Below, piece by piece: positions 1 to 6,488 of a DNA stretch of 9,637 bases. This DNA is from Desulfobacterales bacterium (lineage in GTDB: Bacteria > Desulfobacterota > DSM-4660 > Desulfatiglandales > B25-G16), in the NCBI GenBank assembly GCA_013375335.1, contig JABXJZ010000041.1, forward strand, positions 1-9,637, read 5' to 3'. The position numbers and the translations under genes were made by a program. Numbering within the stretch: position 1 is the first letter of the stretch; every line of letters starts with the position of its first letter. The notes below the pieces were generated by a model. It did not search any database. It had not been told where the DNA came from and saw only the letters and a list, made by a program, of their open reading frames with translations.

Positions 1-604
1 GACTGACATCGACCCGGCACCCCTGGCCTGTGAGTGTCCGGCGAAATAGCGCCGCGACGATACCGAGGGCCAACAGCGCCACCCCATGGTGGTCCACCGC
101 CGACACGCCGACAGGCCTCGGCCCGGTCTCGGTGGTCCCAGTTATGGTCGCCAGGCCGGACATGGCCTGGACAAGGAGATCCTGTCCAGGGCGATTGACG
201 TAGGGGCCGTCGGGGCCGTAGCCAGTAGCCGCAGCGTAGATCAGGCTAGGGTTTTCCTTCTTCAGGACCTCGTAGCTGAGGCCGAGTTTATCGAGGACCC
301 CGGGCCGGTAGTTGGTTGCAACAACGTCGGCTGAGGCGATGATTCTGCGCGCGATCTCCAGCCCCTTGGGTGATTTGAGGTCAATGGCGATGCTTCGCTT
401 GTTGCGATCAACGGAGAGGAACAGGACGCTCTGCCCCCCCCCCATCTTGTTGTCCGCCCCGCCCCAGTCGCGCTGCCAGGAACCACGGAGAGGCTCGATA
501 GCGATAACATCAGCGCCGAGGTCGGCGAGAATCTGGAGCCCCATCGGCCCGAACAGGAAGTGAGTCAAGCTGACGATTCGAACACCCTTCAGGAGATCGA
601 CCAT
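1..604 (-). CDS. CaiB/BaiF family CoA-transferase (class III), N-terminal part, cut by window edge
   Basis: The frame stays open for 201 codons from an ATG at 604 to the left edge, so the C-terminal half is missing. The product begins MVDLLKGVRIVSLTHFLFGP and carries family III CoA-transferase hallmarks: a Rossmann-like start with LADLGADVIAIEP (residues 26-38), the DRNKRSIAIDLKS stretch (66-78), ADVVATNYRPG (92-102) and GQDLLVQAMSG (140-150). Asp142 aligns with the aspartate that forms the acyl-anhydride intermediate in this family. These enzymes move CoA between carboxylic acids; the substrate (carnitine, formate/oxalate, benzylsuccinate, other) cannot be told from this half. A GAGGGGA Shine-Dalgarno lies just before the ATG, with short spacing, and a strong promoter lies about 40 bases upstream. 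Odd features are GC content well above the translation genes and a ten-G run at 434-443 encoding Met-Gly-Gly-Gly. The frame is intact on both sides of that run. Confidence 0.9.
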   Translation of the reverse strand, partial: MVDLLKGVRIVSLTHFLFGPMGLQILADLGADVIAIEPLRGSWQRDWGGADNKMGGGQSVLFLSVDRNKRSIAIDLKSPKGLEIARRIIASADVVATNYRPGVLDKLGLSYEVLKKENPSLIYAAATGYGPDGPYVNRPGQDLLVQAMSGLATITGTTETGPRPVGVSAVDHHGVALLALGIVAALFRRTLTGQGCRVDVS

Positions 605-644
605 GATTCCCCTCACTGCCAACAAAAGACCAGCACCGGCGTGG

Positions 645-673
645 AATATAGGGAAGTTGGGCTTTCTTGTCAA
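645..673 (-). promoter_or_regulatory. Sigma-70-type promoter of the CoA-transferase gene
   Basis: Reading the minus strand there is a perfect -35 box TTGACA (673-668), exactly 17 bases of spacer, and a -10 box TATATT (650-645, five of six consensus bases). The CoA-transferase ATG lies about 40 bases downstream, giving a 5' leader of roughly 30 to 35 bases with its Shine-Dalgarno. The CoA-transferase is therefore probably transcribed separately from the lipoprotein gene upstream of it. This is a direct pattern match; no start site has been mapped. Confidence 0.75.
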
Positions 674-728
674 CGCCTAATCTCTCTCATCATGTTCATG
701 GGAGAGGTTTCGTCTGAGAGAGCAGGCG
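674..728. repeat. Long imperfect inverted repeat filling the lipoprotein/CoA-transferase spacer
   Basis: The arms at 674-686 (CGCCTAATCTCTC) and 716-728 (GAGAGAGCAGGCG) pair over 13 positions, with one mismatch and one G-T type pair. Between them a second, competing inverted repeat lies at 682-690 and 698-706 (CTCTCTCAT / ATGGGAGAG, seven-base loop). The element abuts the stop codon of the lipoprotein gene (729-731) on one side and the -35 box of the CoA-transferase promoter (668-673) on the other. No T-run follows on the minus strand, so it is not a standard intrinsic terminator. It could still limit read-through, protect a 3' end, or act as an operator next to the promoter. Confidence 0.5.
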
Positions 729-2027
729 TCAATCACCCGTATGGTTGGGTTTCCAAAACAACAAGCGATCCGGGCCACCGCGGCTTGAGAGGTAGAGGTC
801 AATGTGGCTATCGCCATTGAAATCCGCGACCTCAATATCAAAACCGTTGCCAGTTACTCCACTCGGAAATACAGCCGAGGTGGATTCCTCGAAAACACCT
901 TGGCCATTGTTCAGGTATACTCTATATGGTGCATGAAAGCGCCTGCCAGTGATGTCATCGAGGTTGGCCGTAAGGATATCAAGATCGCGGTCGCCGTCAA
1001 TGTCTACGAAGTCGCCGTCAAAGGAGCTATCCCGATGTTCGGGCAGTCGCTCCCGGGTCTCATCCCTGAAAAAGCCACCTCCCCTGTTGATCAACAGCCG
1101 ATTCCGGGGAACTGCCTGTGCCACAAAGAGCCTCACATTGGCAAACAGGATGTCCAGGTCGCCATCCCCGTCCACATCCCCGAAATCCGCCTCGCGTGTC
1201 TCTTCAGCAGCTTGTGATGGTGGCAGCCGTTCTTCGGAGGCGTCCACGAAAAATCCGTCACCATGGTTGAGCAACAGGCGATTGCCATCCTCATTTCCCA
1301 CCAACAGGTCTAAATCGCCATCCCCGTCCACATCTCCGAGTTCGATGTCTTGGGTGACGTCTGAGACCGCTGGGAGGCGCTGCGCAGTCTCGTCAGTAAA
1401 GAACGCGTTGCCGTTGTTGATGAGGATGATGTTCTGGCCATTGTTGCCGATAAGGATGTCTTGGTCGCCATCGATGTCGATATCTGCAACGAGCACGGCA
1501 TTCGATATGCCCATTACTGGCAGCCGTTCACCTGCCTCCGTAAAGAAGCCCTCGCCGTTGTTCAAATAGAGTTCGTTTACCTGGTCATCTTCGCTTACAA
1601 TCATAATGTCCGGGTCTCCATCCCCGTCCAAGTCCCCGATGCCCACATCCTCGCTGTCGTGGTTGGCCTGCGGCAGTCGTTGAGCACTTACGTTGGTGAA
1701 ATGTCCCACTCCATCGTTCAGCAGGAGAATATTCGGGCGATATTCGTTGGCAATGACCACATCGAGGTCGCCGTCGCCATCCACGTCCACAGGCCTTACA
1801 TCCATGCTAAAGCCCTGAAGGTCGGATGTGGGCAGATGAGTATTAGTGACGTCGACAAAAAGTGTCCCATCAGTACTCTGTGCTGTTTTTACAGGCGTGG
1901 GTATGGGTGCAAGCTGGCGAGTACCACATGCACTTAAGAGTAGTAAGATCAGGGTTAAGGGAACCAGTTGTGTCAACGGAAGGGGGGCGTTGGTTCTAAG
2001 ACAAATTACTCGCACATACCGAAACAT
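729..2027 (-). CDS. Secreted lipoprotein with seven FG-GAP/VCBS repeats (predicted seven-bladed beta-propeller)
   Basis: The chosen ATG (2027) gives 432 residues: a basic n-region (MFRYVR), a hydrophobic core LTLILLLLSA and a lipobox LSA-Cys with Cys34, so export and lipid anchoring are likely. The frame extends 14 codons upstream to a TTG at 2069; neither start has a clear Shine-Dalgarno, and the ATG gives the more normal signal peptide. After a Pro/Thr linker come seven aspartate-rich calcium-loop motifs of the DVDGDGDLD type, beginning near residues 81, 132, 182, 232, 284, 342 and 402. They are spaced about 50 residues apart and most are followed by a LLLNNGxGFF...RLP strand pattern. Seven such repeats fit an integrin-alpha-like beta-propeller that binds calcium. 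The last loop is degenerate (DFNGDSHID). No catalytic domain is seen; a cell-surface binding or adhesion role is inference. The gene follows the translation cluster after a 266-base gap and is probably independent of it. Confidence 0.85.
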   Translation of the reverse strand: MFRYVRVICLRTNAPLPLTQLVPLTLILLLLSACGTRQLAPIPTPVKTAQSTDGTLFVDVTNTHLPTSDLQGFSMDVRPVDVDGDGDLDVVIANEYRPNILLLNDGVGHFTNVSAQRLPQANHDSEDVGIGDLDGDGDPDIMIVSEDDQVNELYLNNGEGFFTEAGERLPVMGISNAVLVADIDIDGDQDILIGNNGQNIILINNGNAFFTDETAQRLPAVSDVTQDIELGDVDGDGDLDLLVGNEDGNRLLLNHGDGFFVDASEERLPPSQAAEETREADFGDVDGDGDLDILFANVRLFVAQAVPRNRLLINRGGGFFRDETRERLPEHRDSSFDGDFVDIDGDRDLDILTANLDDITGRRFHAPYRVYLNNGQGVFEESTSAVFPSGVTGNGFDIEVADFNGDSHIDLYLSSRGGPDRLLFWKPNHTGD

Positions 2028-2293
2028 AATAATTGCACCATAGCCGTGCCCAAGGATTCGACCAAACAATAGGATGCTATCACGTTCGGAGAAAAGGCAT
2101 CAAATGAATAAGGGTATTTTGGCACAGACCACATCAAGATGATTTCGTGACCCTTAAGTTGCTTCAGAGCCAACGTTGCCTTTTTCTACAGGGTATCTGA
2201 ATCTTATTGCTTCGGCGAGTACGAGGGGCTTGCGTCTATTGGCGTGATTTTATGGGTAGTCTGCCTCCGGCGGAAGAGCTGAAGCCTCCTGAT
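2028..2293. other. Intergenic spacer between the MerR gene and the lipoprotein gene
   Basis: No gene, tRNA or convincing intrinsic terminator is visible here on either strand. On the minus strand a weak promoter-like pair occurs (TTGATG, 18 bases, TAGCAT, four of six matches each; roughly 2073-2102), placed suitably for the lipoprotein gene but close to chance level. An 8-base palindrome CAACGTTG lies at 2171-2178. A small imperfect hairpin (CTTCC / GGAGG) lies just after the MerR stop, without a T-run. A 55-codon minus-strand frame (2006-2173, TTG start) overlaps the lipoprotein start and is not called as a gene. Confidence 0.5.
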
Positions 2294-2617
2294 CTATTGA
2301 AGGACCTTCAGGATCTGGTTGAGTTCTTCCTTGATTTCCCTTAAAAGGGTAGTCGGTTGCATAAAGTGGGTTTTTTTTGCAACCCTGAGCCTCCTCCTTG
2401 CGCCTTCCACTGTCAGTTTCTCTTCGTAGAGGAGTCTTTTTATCTCTCCGATAGTCTCAATATCCTCGCGTTGATAGATCCTCTGCCTTGAATCCGCCCT
2501 TTTGGGCCGAAGGGTGGGGAACTCCGTCTCCCAGTAACGGAGGACATAGGGCCTTACCCCAATGATCCGGCTTACCTCACCGATCCTGAAGAAACGTTTG
2601 TTATCAGGGAGTTCCAT
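2294..2617 (-). CDS. Small MerR-family DNA-binding protein
   Basis: The product has 107 residues. It opens with a winged helix-turn-helix typical of the MerR family: FRIGEVSRIIGVRPYVLRYW (residues 10-29), then a wing with SRQRIYQREDIETIGEI (43-59) and a second helix pair, EKLTVEGARRRLR (66-78). A short helical tail (LREIKEELNQILKVL) could dimerise as a coiled coil. There is no cysteine or metal-binding region and no effector domain, so the signal it senses is unknown. The ATG lies inside the end of pheT, overlapping it by 14 bases, with GGGAGGGG as ribosome-binding site, so the two are almost certainly translationally coupled. MerR-like genes at this place after pheT are common in Desulfobacterota and alphaproteobacteria, often after ihfA, which is absent here. 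An A8 run at 2371-2378 sits in codons for Ala-Lys-Lys-Thr. Confidence 0.88.
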   Translation of the reverse strand: MELPDNKRFFRIGEVSRIIGVRPYVLRYWETEFPTLRPKRADSRQRIYQREDIETIGEIKRLLYEEKLTVEGARRRLRVAKKTHFMQPTTLLREIKEELNQILKVLQ

Positions 2618-5027
2618 TTCTTGGCCCCTCCCTCAGTCTTCCGCCTATGCGCCGGCGAATCTCCTCTATGATCCCCTCGTGAATCCTGTTTACCTCCTCG
2701 TCTGTCAATGTCCTTTGCCTTGATCTGTAGTCAATCCTTATGGCCAAGGCCTTTTCCTCCTTCCCAATCTGCTTTCCTTGGTAAACGTCGAAAATATTAA
2801 CGGATTCTATTAGTTCTTTCCCCATCCCTTTTACAATATCGAGAAGCGTTGCTGTCTCTATAGAGCGATTAACGACGATAGAGATATCCCTTGTGACTGA
2901 GGGGAATTTTGCGAGGGGCTTGAATTCTCTGACCGATTTAACGAAGGGTGAAAGGGCCTCGATGTCGAGCTCCAACAGATAGGCATCCCTTTGCAGTCCG
3001 AAGCCCTCCATAGTGTTTCTTGAAACCTTACCAATTGATCCAATCTCAGAGGCAGAGTAAAAGATTCCCGCATATTCATCGGGATCAAGTCCTTCTTTCG
3101 GGCCATTTCTTTTGAACTCAGGTTCTTCAATTCCAAGCACGTCCAGGATATCTTCAGCTATACCTTTGATATCAAAAAAATCAACCTCCCGAGGCATTCG
3201 ATACCACTCTTGACTGGAAACCATTCCACTGATAAGTGCAGTGAGCACTTGTTTTTCCCGAGGTAATTCTCCATCCCCCTTCAGGTATATCTTTCCCCAT
3301 TCGAAGATCCGCATGTCGTTCTGTCCCCGCAACGAATTTAGGCGAGCCGTAGAGACGAGTCCGGGAATAAGGGAGGTCCTCATCACAGATTGGTCTCGAG
3401 ACAGGGGATTTCGGAGTCTTACAAAAGATCGCAAATGACTGTGTCCTTGTACTCCCAGTATTTCAGCAGATTGCGGGGAAATGAAGCTATAGGTAACAAT
3501 TTCTAAAAAACCCATGCCAACCAATAGGGCCTTAATTCGATCTCTCAGGGCGAGCTCAGGAGTGTCCTCTTCAGTTGACCTGATGGCTGGAAGCGTGACT
3601 GGTATGTTATCATACCCGATGAGCCGTGCGACCTCCTCAATGAGGTCGGCCTCTCTGGTTATATCCACCCTGAATGACGGTGGCCTCACCTCCAGGTGGC
3701 TCTGATCAAGTTCCGTCACTGTCATACCAAGTGAGGAGAGGTGGTGAATTATCTCCCTTGTTCCGATATTGGTGCCTAGAACCTCGTTTGCTCTCTCAAC
3801 GCGCAACATAATCCTTGGAGCAGACCATGGCCCTGGGTAACAATCTATGATCCCCTTGGCAATACTGCCTCCAGCGAGTTGCGCAATAAGCATAAGTGAT
3901 CTCCGTAGTGCCCGGTCAACTCCGCCGATATCAATACCCCGTTCAAAGCGATATGATGCCTCCGTGCTGAGGGAAAGCCTCTTTGAGGCCCGGCGGATCA
4001 TAATGGGATCAAAGTACGCACTTTCCACCAATACCGTAGTGGAGTCTGGGGTTATTTCCGAGTTAAGACCCCCCATTATCCCGGCTAAGGCCACTGCCCG
4101 TTCTCCGTCACATATCATCAAGGTCTGATCATCGAGTTCCCTGAGCTGTCCATCTAAGGTGGTAAAGGCCTGGCCGTTTTCTGCCCTTTTTACCACTATC
4201 TTTCTGCCCGCTAACCGGTGGTAGTCAAATGCGTGCAGTGGTTGCCCAAGCTCCATAAGCACGTAGTTGGTTATATCGACTACATTATTGATAGCCCTGA
4301 TTCCCGACATATGCAGCCTGTACCTCATCCAAAATGGGGAAGGGCCAATTTTCACCTGATCCACGAGACCAGCTGTGTATCGAGGGCAGCCATGGGTGTC
4401 GAGTACGGTCACTGAAGCCAGGTCTTCTATAGGGGCAGTACTCTCCTCGATGTGTACCTCCGGCATTGTAGTCGTCTTATTGGTCAATGCAGCTATCTCT
4501 CGGGCGATACCCAGCACAGATGCACAGTCGATGCGGTTGGGAGTAAGGGTGACCTCCAGTACCCAGTCTTCCAGATCCATGGCTTCGGAAAGGGATTGGC
4601 CAGGAGTGAGATCGTCTGGGAGGATCATAATGCCGCTATGGTCATCTGTGAGACCCATTTCATCCTCGGCTAAGAGCATTCCGTGAGATACCTCCCCCCT
4701 TATCCTGCTCTCTTTGATGGGCGTGCCATCGGGAAGTCTCGTCCCTGGCAGTGCCAGGGGCACGAGATCGCCCTTGCTGATGTTGAGGGCACCACAGACC
4801 ACGGATACCTCTTGTCTTCCAGTCGCTAACTGACAGATCGACAGTCTATCGGCGCGGGGGTGGGGCTTAATATCCAAGATTCGGGATACCGTGACATCAC
4901 TGAGGTTTTGACCCTTACGCTCAAGGCCTTCAACCTCAAGGCCCGCCATGGTGAGCACTTCTGCCACCTCAGCTGGTGTCTGATGAATATCTACAAATTC
5001 CTTTAGCCAATTAAGGCCAACCCTCAT
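2604..5027 (-). CDS. pheT: Phenylalanine--tRNA ligase, beta subunit
   Basis: The 807-residue product has the full bacterial PheRS-beta architecture: an N-terminal segment (MRVGLNWLKEFVDI), an EMAP/OB-fold tRNA-binding domain (about 40-155, with HPRADRLSICQL), and a B3/B4 editing domain (about 210-390, including GIRAINNVVDITNYVLMELG and GIMGG). It continues with a B5 domain (about 400-475), the catalytic-like core (about 490-690, ARLIGYDNIP at its start) and the C-terminal ferredoxin-fold anticodon-binding domain (about 702-798, starting KPLAKFPSVTRDISIVV). With PheS it forms the cytoplasmic alpha2-beta2 enzyme that charges tRNA-Phe; beta recognises the tRNA and edits Tyr-tRNA-Phe. The length matches the family. 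Its ATG is preceded by a modest AAAGG eight bases upstream. It is separated from pheS by an unusual 88-base spacer and its 3' end overlaps the MerR gene by 14 bases. Confidence 0.98.
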   Translation of the reverse strand: MRVGLNWLKEFVDIHQTPAEVAEVLTMAGLEVEGLERKGQNLSDVTVSRILDIKPHPRADRLSICQLATGRQEVSVVCGALNISKGDLVPLALPGTRLPDGTPIKESRIRGEVSHGMLLAEDEMGLTDDHSGIMILPDDLTPGQSLSEAMDLEDWVLEVTLTPNRIDCASVLGIAREIAALTNKTTTMPEVHIEESTAPIEDLASVTVLDTHGCPRYTAGLVDQVKIGPSPFWMRYRLHMSGIRAINNVVDITNYVLMELGQPLHAFDYHRLAGRKIVVKRAENGQAFTTLDGQLRELDDQTLMICDGERAVALAGIMGGLNSEITPDSTTVLVESAYFDPIMIRRASKRLSLSTEASYRFERGIDIGGVDRALRRSLMLIAQLAGGSIAKGIIDCYPGPWSAPRIMLRVERANEVLGTNIGTREIIHHLSSLGMTVTELDQSHLEVRPPSFRVDITREADLIEEVARLIGYDNIPVTLPAIRSTEEDTPELALRDRIKALLVGMGFLEIVTYSFISPQSAEILGVQGHSHLRSFVRLRNPLSRDQSVMRTSLIPGLVSTARLNSLRGQNDMRIFEWGKIYLKGDGELPREKQVLTALISGMVSSQEWYRMPREVDFFDIKGIAEDILDVLGIEEPEFKRNGPKEGLDPDEYAGIFYSASEIGSIGKVSRNTMEGFGLQRDAYLLELDIEALSPFVKSVREFKPLAKFPSVTRDISIVVNRSIETATLLDIVKGMGKELIESVNIFDVYQGKQIGKEEKALAIRIDYRSRQRTLTDEEVNRIHEGIIEEIRRRIGGRLREGPRNGTP

Positions 5028-5072
5028 TTTTTAGCCTTTAGAAGATTATTGCGTACCTAATGGCTTTTCAGA

Positions 5073-5113
5073 AAAATGACAAATGACAAAACCCCAATGA
5101 CTAAATGTCAAAG
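5073..5113. repeat. TGACA/TGTCA heptad-type repeat element in the pheS-pheT spacer
   Basis: Within the 88 bases between pheS and pheT, the plus strand reads TGACAAATGACAAA, then ACCCCAA, then TGACTAAATGTCAAA. It therefore contains three direct copies of an ATGAC unit and one inverted pair (TGAC...GTCA, 5098-5110). On the minus (coding) strand this is GTCATTT twice, GTCATTG, and TGACATTTAGTCA. Low-complexity GTCATT-type intergenic elements recur as dispersed repeats in several anaerobe genomes as I remember them. Whether this one is multicopy here cannot be seen from the window. It encodes nothing obvious and could form only a weak hairpin. Confidence 0.5.
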
Positions 5114-5115
5114 AC

Positions 5116-6120
5116 CTAAAACTGCCGTAGGAATCTGATGTCGTTTTCAAAAAAGAGCCTGATGTCATCCACGCCAGATTTAAGCATGGCAATCCTTTCA
5201 ACCCCCATACCGAAGGCAAAACCAGAGATGTCCTCCGGATCATACCCGACGATCTTGAAGACCTCTGGATCTACCATGCCAGAGCCAAGGATCTCGAGCC
5301 AGCCAGTATAAGAGCAGGTCCGACACCCCTCTCCCTTACATATGACACATTGAATATCAACCTCTGCACTGGGTTCAGTAAAAGGGAAGAAGCCCGGCCT
5401 GAACCGAAGCTTGGTATCAGGGTCGAACATCTGATGCACAAAGGTAGTAAGTGTCCCCTTAAGATCGCCAAAGGAAACCCCTTTATCTACTAAGAGGCCT
5501 TCCACTTGGTGGAACATAGGGGTATGGCTGATATCTGAATCTGGGCGGTAGACCTTTCCGGGAGCCACTATGCTCACAGGGGGCAATTGTTTTTCCATTA
5601 CCCTGATCTGCATTGGTGAGGTATGGGTTCTCAGGACAACGTTATCGGAGATGTAGAAAGTATCCTGCATATCCCTTGCCGGATGATCCTTTGGCATGTT
5701 GAGGGCCTCGAAGTTGTAGTAATCGAGTTCGACCTCGGGCCCCTCAACCACTGCAAATCCCAATCTCGAGAAGATGGCACATATCTGTTCGGTTGTTTGG
5801 GTAATAGGGTGCCAGTGGCCTCGTGGGGTCCGTCTACCTGGGAGGGTCACATCAAGAAATGATTCGTCCTCCTCTCTGGCGGAGAGAGAATCTAGTTTTG
5901 ATTGGAATTCTCTGGATAGTTCCTCTTTTGCCTCGTTGGCAAGCTTGCCTATAGGAGGTCTTTCCCCTTTCGATAATTCTGGCAACCTCTTTAACAGAAG
6001 GGTAAGGTGACCTCTTCTGCCAAGGTACCGCTTCCTCCATTCTTCTAATTGAGGGTTTTCAGTAACGGATTTGAGCTCTTCTAGGGCCCTGGTTTTTAAT
6101 TCAAGGAGTTCATCCTTCAC
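5116..6120 (-). CDS. pheS: Phenylalanine--tRNA ligase, alpha subunit
   Basis: The product has 334 residues, normal for bacterial PheRS-alpha. A helical N-terminal arm (1-85, coiled coil contacting tRNA) leads into the class II catalytic domain. Visible motifs are LPGRRTPRGHWHPI (93-106), GFAVVEGPEVELDYYNFEAL (121-140), the HTSPMQIR segment (166-173), YRPDSDISHTPMFHQVEG (191-208), the motif 2/phenylalanine pocket RPGFFPFTEPSAEVDI (241-256) and motif 3 GFAFGMGVERIAML (300-313). A Cys cluster CVICKGEGCRTC (258-269) is of the type seen in many bacterial PheS proteins and may hold zinc. The start is a GTG (6120-6118), chosen because AGGGGAG lies eight bases upstream and no in-frame ATG exists nearby. 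It follows rplT by only 23 bases, so the pheM-type attenuator leader known from E. coli has no room here. Confidence 0.98.
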   Translation of the reverse strand: MKDELLELKTRALEELKSVTENPQLEEWRKRYLGRRGHLTLLLKRLPELSKGERPPIGKLANEAKEELSREFQSKLDSLSAREEDESFLDVTLPGRRTPRGHWHPITQTTEQICAIFSRLGFAVVEGPEVELDYYNFEALNMPKDHPARDMQDTFYISDNVVLRTHTSPMQIRVMEKQLPPVSIVAPGKVYRPDSDISHTPMFHQVEGLLVDKGVSFGDLKGTLTTFVHQMFDPDTKLRFRPGFFPFTEPSAEVDIQCVICKGEGCRTCSYTGWLEILGSGMVDPEVFKIVGYDPEDISGFAFGMGVERIAMLKSGVDDIRLFFENDIRFLRQF

Positions 6121-6143
6121 CTTAAATTCTCCCCTCGGATGTA

Positions 6144-6488
6144 TCAGCTTACCATACTGGCTATCTCTGAGAAGGCCTTGGGGTCGCTGACGGCCATCTC
6201 GGCCAAGACTTTTCTGTCTAAGGCTATACCTGCCTTTTTGAGCCCGCTGATCAATTTGCTATAGGTAAGGCCATTTTCTCTGGCAGCTGCATTGATCCTG
6301 ACTATCCAGAGCCTCCTAAAGTCGCCCTTTCTCTTTTTCCTGTCCCTGTACGCGTATTGCCTGGACCTCATTACGGCTACAGTAGCGGTCTTCAAGAGCT
6401 TGCCCCTACCGCCCCTGTACCCTTTAGCCTCCTTAAGGACCTTTTTCCTTCTCCTTCTGGATTGCGGCGCATTTGTTACTCTCGCCAT
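6144..6488 (-). CDS. rplT: 50S ribosomal protein L20
   Basis: The 114-residue basic protein starts MARVTNAPQSRRRRKKVLKE and contains the L20 signatures AKGYRGGRGKL (21-31) and RDRKKRKGDFRRLWIVRINA (48-67). It has the long basic N-terminal helix that threads into 23S rRNA and the globular C-terminal domain (ending near KAFSEIASMVS). L20 is required for early 50S assembly and in E. coli and Bacillus represses its own operon by binding mRNA. The ATG at 6488 has GAGGT about eight bases upstream. The gene is preceded by an unusually long 158-base gap after rpmI with possible structure, a natural place for such control. It precedes pheS by 23 bases. Confidence 0.97.
   Translation of the reverse strand: MARVTNAPQSRRRRKKVLKEAKGYRGGRGKLLKTATVAVMRSRQYAYRDRKKRKGDFRRLWIVRINAAARENGLTYSKLISGLKKAGIALDRKVLAEMAVSDPKAFSEIASMVS

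Noticed and set aside
949..1569. A 206-codon plus-strand open frame rich in Ser and Pro
   Set aside because: It is antisense to the FG-GAP lipoprotein, and its repetitive composition (SRSPSPS-like) is the mirror of the GAC/GAT-rich calcium-loop codons. There is no homology-like pattern or ribosome-binding site.
2070..2293. A tRNA gene expected after pheT-merR
   Set aside because: A tRNA follows this cluster in some genomes, so both strands were read for an acceptor stem, T-loop and anticodon arm; none could be assembled.
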